Shown: piece by piece, positions 1-11,400 of the stretch
How the letters are laid out: every line of letters begins with the position of its first letter
Position numbering within the stretch: position 1 is the first letter of the stretch
Assembly (NCBI RefSeq): GCF_047511655.1
Contig: NC_133400.1
Location: 253,001-317,000, forward strand
From: Castor canadensis
Taxonomy: Eukaryota; Chordata; Mammalia; Rodentia; Castoridae
Reading direction: 5' to 3'
Length of the DNA: 64,000 nucleotides
Program-made: the position numbers and the translations under genes
Notes under the pieces: model-generated
The model's database searches: none
What the model saw: only the letters and a program-made list of their open reading frames with translations
Told to the model about the DNA's origin: nothing

Positions 1-3000
1 AGATGGCTGTGGACCTGGAGCTGGAGCAGGGCCCCACTACCCCCCATGGCTGCTCCTCCACCCAGGGACACTTTCTGTTCCGCATCTTCCACAAGCGGCT
101 CCAGGCCCTGGCAGACAGCAGAGATGTGACCTCCAGCCTTAGGAGACAGCAGGAGCTGCTCATGTGCAGACGGTAACAGGCCTCGGCCAGGCAGTAGCAC
201 AGCAACTTGTCCCAGGGTTTCTTTCCCAGTAGTTACTTGTTTGCCTCTTTACCCCAAGCCTGAGATGGTTTCATTTCCTTGGTGGCTCCCGTGGGGACGT
301 GGTGGCTCCCATGGGAGCAGATCTGGAGTTGCGAAAGGTGCTTTGGAGTCAAAATAAGGAAAGCTGTGTGCTCAAAGATATCCGCTTAAGCCATTTTCAT
401 AAGAGTTACAAGATGCCTTCTGATCATGGTGCATCTTCCTATTTGGATATATGCAGCTGTTAAAAATATCACCCCTCCCCCACCCCCATAATACATTTTG
501 GGTGTCTGCTATGGTCTAAGCCAGACTCAGGAGTTAGGGACAGAGATACATTTCTCCTCAGGGCCCACCGGGGGTGGTGGGAGGGAGGCAGAAACAGTGG
601 GGACTACAGACCAGCACCATGGTTGACTGCATCACTGAATTCAAGGAAACATTGCTAAACTCTGAGCTGGGGAAGGAGTGCCATGTGTCCCCTCGTGGTG
701 ACACTGCTCCTTTCTTCCAAGGCTCCTCCTCCGCCTGCCTCCCACTGTTCTCATTGGAAACCTGCAGGCTGGACAGCCTGCCACTCCCACATGTGAGGAG
801 TTCTTCCAGCTGGTTAACTCTGAGTTGGTAGGTACAGATGAAATGCTCTGCTGCTGGCCTCTCTGCCTCTCTGTTGGTTCCATTCTCACTGGCCTTGTTG
901 ACTGTTTTACAGAGAAACTGCTGTTGTCATGGTGGCGCCTTGACTCATGACATCACCGTCCACTTCTTCAGGGTAACCTGGCACCTCCTTGTGAGCTGAA
1001 CAACTCTTGGGATGGAACCTTCTATTGGGTGGTGTACCTTGGGGCCTGGATTGTGCAAACCACTGAGCTGTGGTGTGCTCTGCTGCAGGGGCTTCTCAGT
1101 GCCTGCCTACGAAGCCCAGACCCCTCACTGACAGCCAACCTGATCCTGACTCAGTGCCAGACCAAGTGCCCCATGATTCTGACCTCTGCCCTGGTAGGCC
1201 TGGCCATGTTGAGGTCACTGTGTAGCCCAAGCTGGCCTTGAACTTGGGATCCTCCTGGGTGCTGGGATTATAGACATGTACCACACCCTGGGCACTTTGG
1301 GTGTTTTCACACTGCAATGTGTGTGTGGGGTGCTCCATCTCCCACAGTGTCCACATCTTCCAACTGGAGATGTGTCCATATACAGCTGCTCTAATCAGTT
1401 TCCTTATCTTTCTCTTCCCGTGAGTTGTGGTGGTCAAGCCTGGAGCCAGTGCTGTGCAGTCAGTGGAGGAGATGCTTCCAGAGCGCACTGCCCCGAGAGC
1501 TGCGGCGGCTGCAGGAGGCCCAGCAGTTTGCCAGCAAGTGAGTGTGAACAGTAGGAGGAAGGGAATCCTAGCTGTTCTGAGGGCTATGCTGGGTCGTTTC
1601 CATAGACATCCCAGGTTGCAGCCTGTGAGGGATCTGTGTGAATGGGGAAGAAAGAACCAAGCTGACAGGCTCTTGTCTGCACGAGCAACTCAAGAAGTTG
1701 GCACAAGCTTCACTTCTGATTACTCGAGCACCCTGTTCTCTGCTGAAGGGCAGGCAGGCCCCTTGCTCCTAGACCTGAAGTTTTTGGTGGTCAGCGGCAT
1801 GACAGTTGGAGGAAGAAGACTTAAGGTTCTGCACTGACATGTTTCTCTGTGTCCCAGTTTCCTCTCCTCTGACTCGGCTTCCCCTGCACCCCACCTGCCC
1901 TGGGTCTCAGCTGCTGCACTGCACTTCGCAGTTAAAGAAGCTGAGAAGGAGATCATCAGGAGACAGCTGAAGAGGCTGGAGTGTGAAACAGAAGAGGCAA
2001 GGCTGGAATTCTTTAACGTTTTTCCTAGAAAGCTTGTTTTATTTTTATTAATTTTTATTATATTCATATGTGCATACAATATTTGGGTAATTTCTCCCCC
2101 CTTTCCCCTGCACCCTCCCTAACCCCCCCCACCCCCTTCCTTACCCCCTCAACCCCTCGCTACCACAAGCTTATTTCAATCAATTTTTTAATTAGGGTAT
2201 TTTTCAGGGTTTGTCTAATGGACTTGCTTTTCCAAAGACAAACATGAGATCTGAGTTCTTTTCACTCTGTTTGGAAGTAAAACTGAAGTTTATACTTTTA
2301 GCAAGCTTCTCAAGCTTATTGGTAGAAATGCCTTACATTTTTTTGAGGAGTGTTTCTGTTGGGCTTGTTTTTATCCTCACCACAACCAGCTGCCAGCCAT
2401 GAAGCGTGTAGCACCTCCTGTGTTCACATGGCCATATCTGTGGCTGTTGTGCTGAGAGGGCCTTGGGGAAGTGCAGACTTGGGGTGCTGGAGCTCAAGGA
2501 GAGGCAGAGAGGGCAGGACTGTCTACTGCTTACCTGTCCATGCACAAGGGACTGTCATAGGCTCTGGGCTTTGTGCCCCTTGGTTGCAATTGTTTTTGTA
2601 CTTTTGTTAGAGCAATGCACTGGCTCCACAGCCAGCCTCCAACACCCTCAGCCAGGTCTGGGTTGAGACAGAGCTAGTGGGCAGAATCAGCAAGAGCTTT
2701 GCAAACATTTCTGACAGTGAGCCTTGCAGGAGAGCCAGAGAGAGCTGAAGCACTCGCAGCACAGGTGAGCAGCAGAGCAGCACACATGGCTGAGGATGTC
2801 CAGCCCTCCCTCTCTGTGCTTGCTGCTCTCTCTCTGTTTTTAGCTGAGTTTAGAGGCAAGTCAGAAAGACTCTGTCAGCAGTAATCTATTCTCAAGTAAG
2901 CCCCCTTTAAAAGTGATTGAAGAGTTCTTTTCCTACTGAGAGCCACCTAAAGGATTTAGGCCCTAACCATGTGTGGCCTGGCTCACCTGCAGGAGCATGT

Positions 3001-4985
3001 GATTCTTAACAGGGCTAGAGCACCAGTGGCTCTCATGGGGTAACTGCCTATTTTCTCCTGCAGCTGCTGGTCTCCCTCCTTTTCTTCTCCTTGATGGGTC
3101 TGCTCTCGTCGCATCTGACACCAGATGTAAGTCAGAGTCCCAGGTCTAATCACACTTCAGGTCTCTGGGTATCTCTTTGTTGTGCTGTCTTCCTCTTGAT
3201 GTCTTAGAGCTTGATACAGTGACCTGAGGTGTGAGAGCCTGAGGGGCCATGGTCTACCCTCCCATGAGAGCCCCAGACAGCACCTTCTATCTAGTTGTCA
3301 GCAGTTCTAGACTTTGAAGGAGTAAAAATGCACTCCCCCGTGCTGATGGTTGAACCCCTGAAACCACCTGCAGCTCTTAGGAACCCAGCCTTGTCCACCC
3401 AGTGCAGGTCAGCACTACACCCGTTTGGCCCCTTCTGAGGGCTCTTCTGTGGGTCACAGGACACCGCTGACTCCCTGAAGGCTGTGGACATCTGTGCAGA
3501 GGTCCTTTCGTGCTTAGAGAGAAAGAAGGTGTCCTGGCTTGTGCTCTTTCAGTTAACAGAGACAGGTGAGAAGCCCTCTTGAAACCTTGACAGCTGATGA
3601 GACACTGATGGCCACTGTGTGACTCTCTTCAGAGGCAAGTTTCAAACCATTAAGAATAAACCCTCCTTGGGGTTAACTTTACAAGCTCATTTTCATGAGT
3701 TTATCTTGTTAAGTTTATCATCAACTCCAGTTTAGTTGAGACAGTTATTCAGTACAATCTTGTTTAAAGCAGCAGAGGGATGTGTCAAGACAGTGGAAGG
3801 CCCAGAGGAGCTGCTGGTCTGGAGCAGTAGATCCACAGACCTGTTGTGTTTGAGGGAGGGGGCGGGGTTCCCTGCCCAACACCCCAGTCTCTGCTGTCCT
3901 GTGGCAGGACATCACCCTCATCTTTAAAGACCCAGAGAGAAGGGATCCTTCTTTTCCCAGTAACTATGCCAGGTGCCCTCAGCATGGGCCACATGCTTCA
4001 CTGTCACTGCAGCTAGACACAGACCTCCCCAATACTTTCACTGGGTGGAAGCACCCCCAGATCTGATTGAGTCCCCTCGGTGTTACAGATGCCAAGCTGG
4101 GGCACCTCCTCCGCTTGGCCCCAGATCAGCACACCAGGCTGCTGCCATTTGCCTTCTACAGGTAACCATACCCGCTGGGCTGGTCAGCAGAGTAAGCCTG
4201 AGCCTATGGGGCCTGGGTGGTCGGAGTGCTTCCCCAGGGCTTCCCACTAGGTGGGGACAGCTGCTAGTCACTATTCCACGGAAGAGTGGGCATTCTCTGC
4301 TGACTGCGCAGTCCTTTATCGTTTCCTTCCCCAGTCTTCTCTCCTACTTCAGTGAAGACACCATCATCAGAGAAGTAGACTTCCTGCATGTTGCAGCAGA
4401 CATGTACTTCAAGCTAGTCCAGCTCTTTGTGGATGGGAAGACCAGATCTACGTCACCTCAGGTTGGCAGGAGCCTGCAGCTCCATGGCCAGTCTTGTCTC
4501 CAGGTGAGCACTCCCTGGCCCAGTGAGGTGGCTCCTGCCAAGGAACAGCAGGTGGGGAGCACTAGTCCGGTTCAGTATGCCCTGACCCACGACTACCCAT
4601 GAACTGCCTTCTCTCTAGGGCAACCCTGTAGAACTGATAAGAGAAGCTCGTCTTTTTCTGCTGCAGTTAATACCTCAGTGCCCGAAACAGAGCTTCTCAA
4701 ACATGGCAAAGGTAACCACTGTGACACCCTCCTTGGGCTGATCTCATGTACCCTGGGTAAAACGAGAAATCACAGCCGTGGGACACTGGAATGGTAGCTA
4801 CATACCCACCAGCCTCTGCAGCACCCTTGGTGCCATGGTCTGCAGATGACTCAGGAGGGTCTAAGCCATGTCTTTCCTCCCAGCTCCTGGCCAGTCATGG
4901 ACACTATGACCCTGAAGTGAGCGCCACCCTCCTGAGCAGGCAGCAGGCTGACCCTGACCTCTACCAAGAGCCCCATCTCTTCTGA
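1..4985 (+). CDS. FANCA: FANCA, C-terminal 12 exons (partial gene)
   Basis: Fanconi anaemia group A protein is a large helical-repeat subunit of the nuclear FA core complex, which ubiquitinates FANCD2/FANCI in interstrand-crosslink repair. Coding exons: 1-172, 722-827, 913-972, 1089-1193, 1425-1537, 1858-1996, 3064-3126, 3460-3565, 4089-4161, 4335-4503, 4619-4711 and 4884-4985. All phases join to give 432 residues. Recognised blocks include [49 protein letters not shown] and the end DLYQEPHLF. With 43 exons in human, these correspond to exons 32-43. The upstream part lies outside the window; the first two bases could be exon or acceptor AG. Odd points: the exon ending at 1996 is followed by a GC donor, and the exon ending at 4503 carries four extra residues (SCLQ) relative to the human protein as I remember it. 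The last exon runs towards convergent ZNF276. Confidence 0.96.
1216..1292 (-). repeat. B1-like SINE fragment, FANCA intron
   Basis: CACTGTGTAGCCCAAGCTGG, then CTTGAACTTGGGATCCTCCT and GCTGGGATTATAGACATG form a reverse B1 monomer starting a few bases after a FANCA donor. Confidence 0.8.
2037..2215. repeat. AT-rich then C-rich low-complexity segment, FANCA intron
   Basis: A TTTTATT/TTAATTTTT stretch is followed by an almost pure C/T tract (about 2093-2160). It could be part of an interspersed repeat that I cannot name. It lies directly after the GC-type donor. Confidence 0.5.
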
Positions 4986-5027
4986 CTACGCCCAACTCAG
5001 TACACCAGCTTGCTCCTTTGTAAATAA

Positions 5028-5033
5028 TTTATT
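5028..5033 (-). terminator. ZNF276: ZNF276 poly(A) signal AATAAA (TTTATT on + strand)
   Basis: This is the minus-strand AATAAA closest downstream of the ZNF276 stop at 5424, giving a 3'UTR of about 400 bases that ends near 5005-5015. It lies upstream of the FANCA signal, so the two transcripts should overlap tail to tail. Confidence 0.7.
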
Positions 5034-5161
5034 GCAAGCATAACATGGAGCTCTTGTTACACCAGAAAGTAGATTACAAATCTCCTTGGTTGCTCTAGTT
5101 GGGAAAAGGAATCAATTATTCATGATCTGTATCTGGCCAAAGTTGTTCAGTGTTTGTAGAA

Positions 5162-5167
5162 AATAAA
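5162..5167 (+). terminator. FANCA: FANCA poly(A) signal AATAAA
   Basis: A canonical AATAAA lies 177 bases after the FANCA stop codon, so cleavage is expected near 5180-5195. No earlier canonical hexamer is seen on this strand after the stop. Confidence 0.7.
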
Positions 5168-5423
5168 CTGCTAGTCCCAGAGCAGATGACAAAGGCTACA
5201 TCAGGTACACCAAGCTGCCTCCCTCACCTGAGGGAGAAAAGAAGCACCCTCCAGCCCTCTTGACACAGCAGTTATAGATGTAGGGTGGAGAACAGCATAG
5301 GGGCTACAAAGAGCAAGCAGAACTGCCACAGGGTGTGAGGACCATGAAGACATCATTAAACCTCACATCACACCTGTGCTGAGTTCAAGCTGCTCAATGT
5401 GCCCATCGTCCCACCTGCAGTCC

Positions 5424-8400
5424 TCAGGTCGGCTCAGGCTTCACAGCCTGGCCTTCCACAGTCCCAGAAGGGCTCAGGGGCTTGGGCGGGGGCTCTGCCT
5501 CCAGGGGCAGGGCCTTGTCTTGGATCTGCGTCAAAGGGTGCACCATGGACATGTGCACGTTGAGGTTGTGGGCCTTTTCAAACCGCCGGCCACACTGGTC
5601 ACAGGCGAAGTCCAGCTCAGTCTCTGCCTTGTGTTTGGTCATGTGGTACTTGAGGGATGCTCGCTGCCTGCACTGGAACCCACAGACCTCACACCTGAGG
5701 GACAGAGGTGGGTGAGGAAGACTGCACTGGGTCCCAGCCACAAGAAGCGCACCCAGCCCACACTTACTGCAGTGGCTTGGCTCCCGAGTGGCGCATCTGG
5801 TGGACAAGAAGGTGCTTCCGCTGCTTGAAGGTCTGCCCACATTCGTCACAGATGTAGTTACGCACCTCTGCAAGACCAGAGAGGGCGTGAGCACGGCCCC
5901 ATCGCTCACGTCTGCCCTGTGAGGGGCAATGTCTGACTGTTAGAACAGGAATAGTGGTGTTACCCAACACCAAGCAAGGGCCTAGCTTTATGGATGAGAG
6001 GGAATTCTGATACAAAGTATTTCATTAATAAAGGTTCCTAAATTGTTTTAGATAGATTGTCATGTGGCTGAGTCTTTCTCACCACAATTGCAATTTTTTT
6101 TCTTGTGGTACTGGGGTTTAAACTTACTTAGGGCCTCTGCTGGGCAGACATTTCTACCACTTGAGCCACTCCTCCAGCTCTACCTATATTTGAAGCCCAT
6201 TTTTAAAGATAAAATTCTTCCTTATTAAGCACAAACTCAGAAGCCAAATTGGTAAGGCTTTCTATACTTTTTAGTGATCATCCCAAATTAGGGGCCTACA
6301 CAGTGGAAGTAGGCCCAGTAGTGGTATTACAATGGCTCTACACACTTTGGAAAACAGCTTCTCACCATTTGGAAAAAGTATGGCTATGGGCCCTGCACCA
6401 CTTGCACTCATTCTGTGTGCTGCTTATACACCTGTGCATGCCTGATGCTGCTTCCCTCTGAGTTGCATTCCACCCCAGACTTTATTCTATAACCAGTTGT
6501 GACCACTATGACTGTCCTGATGTTAGGTTTGAAGCTTCTGACTTAAGATTACTGCATCAAGAGACACAAATTCTTGGAGCATAAAGTGGAAATAACCTAA
6601 ATGTCCATCATCAGGAAAATGTCATGTGGCTGTGTTTCCTTCTGAAATTCCCAAGTAACTAATCCAGCAATAAAAAGGAACAAATCATGCTGAGAAAAGA
6701 CTTCTGCACAAAGCTCAAAAACATCTATATTGTTCAGTGACTGATGATACAGCAAATCTTTTGGAAAGAATGCTGCATGCAGAGGCATAAATCATATTGT
6801 TAGAACATGAGAGGCAATTATAATATGATAGATATCCAGGGTTAGGACCAGTGTGCAGAGAAACACTGGAATATTAAGCCCTCCAGTGGATAGTGGTGTA
6901 CGAGGTACTTAGTGTCATCTCACAATGTAGGAGTTTTTGTTTTTTTGGGGAGGTTTTTGGCGGTTCTGGGGTTTTAACTCGGGGCCTCATGCTTGCTAGG
7001 CAGGCACTCTACCACTTGAGCCACTCCATTCCACCAGCCCTATTTTCTGTTGGGTATTTTCAAGATAGCTCGCCAGACCTTATTTGTCTGAGCTGGCACA
7101 GACAGTCCTGATCTCTGCCTCTTGAGTAGCTAGGACTACAGGGGTGAGCCACTGGCACCCAGCTCAGGAGTTACAGAAGGGCACCAGGATTTCTATGCTG
7201 TCAGTTCTGACAAGCTGCTCAGACCCTACAGAAGAGACTGCTCTGCTCTATCAGGACTTCTGCCAGCAGCAGGCAAATGGCACACACCTGTGTGCAGACT
7301 CACACCTTCTCCCTGCTTGACCTATGAGCACCTGAGACCATGTGATACAAAATGTGTTCCAGCCCTGTGAGCCACCTCAGCACGGTTTGCCCCTCTGCAG
7401 GACACCCAGATCCACCACTATCCAGACCTGTGCCTGCTCAGAGGCCTAGCCTGAGGCAGGTACCTGTGTGGATGAGTTTCACATGGCGCTGCAGGTAGCG
7501 GTCGATCATGAACACCTTATTGCAGCCTGGGTGGGGGCAGGGCCTCTCCCGGACCTCCTCATGGTGCTCCTTAATGTGCTTCTGCAGGAGGGAAGGCAAG
7601 AGATACTTGTGCTTCCTCTGGACACATCCTGCCCAGGTGATAGCTGTCCCCGCTCCTGGAAGGAGGTCAAATCCAACTACTCCCCAGTCTACGCCACCAA
7701 CTCCTTTACAGCATCACTGTGAAACTTCTGGGCCTCCAGGGAGTATCTGTAACAGGGCTGGCTCCACATCCTCCCCCAGGACCACACTAGCTGTGGTTGA
7801 GTCTCCACTGGCCTAGGCTCAACACACTTGGGCAGTCTGCACCTGGCTCTGCAGAAACACCCGGTGCTCCTGCTGACTACCCATTATACCTGGCCCAAGG
7901 AGGCACCCACTTCTCACCTTCATGCCGTCAGTCCCACGGTACACGGCCGTACAGCCTTGGTAAGGACACTTGTAGATGGTGGGCAGCTCCTCCCTGCAAG
8001 GCAGAGAAAATGTGGACGCAATGCCCAGACAGGTAGGGTGCCCCACACTGCGGACCTTACCTCTCACATCGGAGCTTCTTCTTCCATCCAGGCTTGGGCC
8101 CAGGTTTCTTTCGAAGTTTTGGTTCTTCAGCCTTCTTGGCTTCTTTGCCTTCATTTTTCTTACCAGAGACTCTGAAAGAAAAAGATGTGCCGAGATTCAG
8201 TGATATTTGTGATCTTGCAAACGATTCTCACCCTGCTTCTCTCTTCAAATGCCTGAGGGTTTTCCTTAAGCTTCCATACTGAGCTACTTCTGGGAAAACT
8301 GTTGGCTCCCAATCTGCCCTCAGCTACCAAAGCCACCACAGCTTTTAGAGGCTGAGAGGCCTGGTGCACACCTGAGGAGAGTGTGCAGCCCAGAAAAGAG

Positions 8401-11400
8401 GATACGGAGTGAGGCAGCACAGACCGCACTTGCTACCACTTGGTGGGTTTTCATAACTGAAGCTTCATCCCCTGTTCGAAGCACCCACACCAAGAACTGT
8501 CTGGAGACATCATAGAAATCAGTGGAGCAAGGAGCTCTAGGGTAAGTCTTGTCACCAAACAATTTCTAGAAGGCAGCATCACCTCTCTGGGGCTTGAGAC
8601 CCTGATGGTGCCAGCAGCCTGGGGCACATCTCCAGCCCCAAACCCAGTGATATTTTTATGTACTAACAACAAACAATCCAAAATAAATAAAACAACTTCC
8701 AATAGCATCAAAAAGAATAAAATACTTAACTGGCACAGTGGTGTGCACCTTTAATCTCAGCTTTTCCAGAGGCTTAGGCAGGAAGATTGCTTGAGCCCAC
8801 AAATTTAAGAGTAGCCTGGGCAATATAGCAAGACCTTGTCTCAAAACAAAACTAAAAATCATCAGTTTTAGGGCTGGAGGTGTAAAGCACTTGCCTAACA
8901 TGCACAAGGAACTAGGTTCAATTCCCATCCCCCACATGAAAAAAATTAGTACACAACACATATGTATTTCTGTAGTTTGAGATCAAACTTCAGCTTTTTT
9001 TTGCATTCCAGCCCCCCCCAATCCAAAAAAGAATAAAACAGGGATAAAATTAGTCACCCAGCTACTTGGGAGGCAGAGATCAGAAGGACTATAGTCCAAG
9101 GACAGCCTAGGCAAAAAGCGACAAAATAAGCTGGCTGTGGTGGTGCACATCTGTAATCCCAGCCACTGGAGAGGCACAGGTAGGCGGATCAAGGTCCGGC
9201 TAAAAACTGTGAGACACTATCTAAAAAATAATGAAAGCAAAAAGGGCTGCAGACATGGCTTAAGTGGGAGAACAGTTGCTTAGCAAGCATGAGGCCCTGA
9301 GTTTAAACCCTAGAACCACCAAAAAAAAATAAACCAAACTAATTAAAGAAGGTGAGACTTACACACTAAAAACTAGAGAACACTGCTAAAAGACAATAAA
9401 TACAAAGCCAATCCTATGTTCACGGGTAAGAACTAATACTGAGATGGCAACATGTTCTGCGTCCCCAAGAAATCGACAGATTCGTGTGATCCCTGTCTAA
9501 ACTCAAAACTCACAATACGGTTGGGGTGTGGATCAGGGTAGGGTCCTTACCAACCACTTGCAAAACCTTGGGTTCAGTCTCAAGCACCATGAGAAAAATA
9601 ACATAAAAATGACTATTTTAGGCTGGTGGGGTTGCTCAAGTGTGAGAGGCCTTGAATTCAAACCCCAGTACTGGAAAAAAAAAAAAAAAGGAAAAGAAAA
9701 ACAAAAGGCTTTCTCCCCAGGCGCCTGTAACTCATTCTTGTAAACTTAGCTATTGGGGAGACAAATCAGGATGATCACTATTCACAGCCAGCCTGGGCAA
9801 ATAGCTCATGAGACCCTATCTTGAAAAATACCCAACATACCCGGGTACGGGTGCTTCACGCCTATGATCCTAGCTGCTCAGGAGGCAAAGATCAGGAGGA
9901 TCAAGGTTCAAAGCCAGCCTAGGCAAACAGTTCCTATCTTGAAAAACCCCATCACAAAAAGGGCTAATGGAGTGGTTCAAGGTGTAGGTCCTGAGTTCAA
10001 GCCCCAGTACCACAAAAAAAAAAAAAAAAATTACCATATGATCCAAAAATTCTGCCCCCCCCCTTTTCTGGGGTTACTGAGGTCTGAACTTGGGGCCTCA
10101 CGGTTGCTAGGCAGGCTTTCTACCATTCGTGCCACACCCCTAGTCCTTTTATTTTATTTTTTTGGTGGGACTGGGGTTGGAACTCAGGTTTTCACACTTG
10201 AAAAACAGGCACCCTACTGCTTGAGCCACACCTCCAGTTCATTTTGCTCTAGTTATTTTGGAGATGGGGTCTTGCAAACTATTTGCCCAAGCTAGCCTTG
10301 AACCACAATTCTCCCTGTCTCAGCCTCCCAAATAGCAAGAATTACAGACAGGAGCCACTGGCGCCTGGTTTTAGTTTGTTTCTGAGATAGAGTCTTGCAA
10401 ACTTTGCCCAGACCAGCCTCGGACTACAATCTTCCTATCTACTCCTGCTGAGTAGCTGGGATTACAAGTATGCACCATAATGCCCAGCCCCCCAAAATTC
10501 CACTTTTATGTGTACATGCAAACAATTAAAAAAAAAAAAAAAGACTCCATACCTGTAAACTAATGTTCGTAACAGTCATTCACAGTACCCAAAAGGTGGA
10601 CACAATTTGAAACAAATGAGTGGATCAACCAAATGTGGCATATCCATACAATAGCATATGTTCGGTCATAAAAAAGACTGGAATTCTGATACATGCTAGG
10701 TGGATGAACCTCAAAGGCATTTTACCAGGCGAAAGAAGCCAGCTGGAAAAGGGCAAGTACTATGTGAATCCACTAGAATGAGGTATCTGGACCGGGCACC
10801 CAGGAGAGCAGGCAGGGAGCACTGCTAATGGCCCCACCGTCTGCTCAGATGATATAAAGGTTGTGCACTGCTGAGAATGAGCTGATGCCAGGAAACTACG
10901 TATTTAAAAGTGGTTAATTTAAAAGAAGTTTTTTAAGTAACCAGGTGTGGTGACTTTGCCTGTAATCCCAGCACTCAGCAGGCTAAGAAGCCTGGAATAC
11001 AAATGAGATCCTGTCTTAGAACAAAACTAAATTTAAGTAATTTCCTCCTTAAAGTAATTATGAAGAACCTTTTTGATGACATGTAGGCTGCTCTTGCTCT
11101 CCCTGTCTGAACACTGTCCAGTGTCGCCTCCTGACCTGTCCCCTGACTGGGTGGGTGGCCCTCTTCGGTTAATGACTGGCCATCTCCCTCTCTTGAGCAA
11201 GAGGCTACAGGGAGCCTGCAGTCTCTGGGCCATATTCCACAGGGAACACCATCACCCCTACTTGCTGTCATCCCCTCGTGGCTTAGGTACTCTCTGGCTG
11301 GAACCATGTGCTCTTGCCAGCAAGAAAACTCAGCTTTCAGTGAGGACACAGTCAGCCAGAATGCTGAAGGCCGGGAGGAGAGGGCTGAAGAGACACTCGG

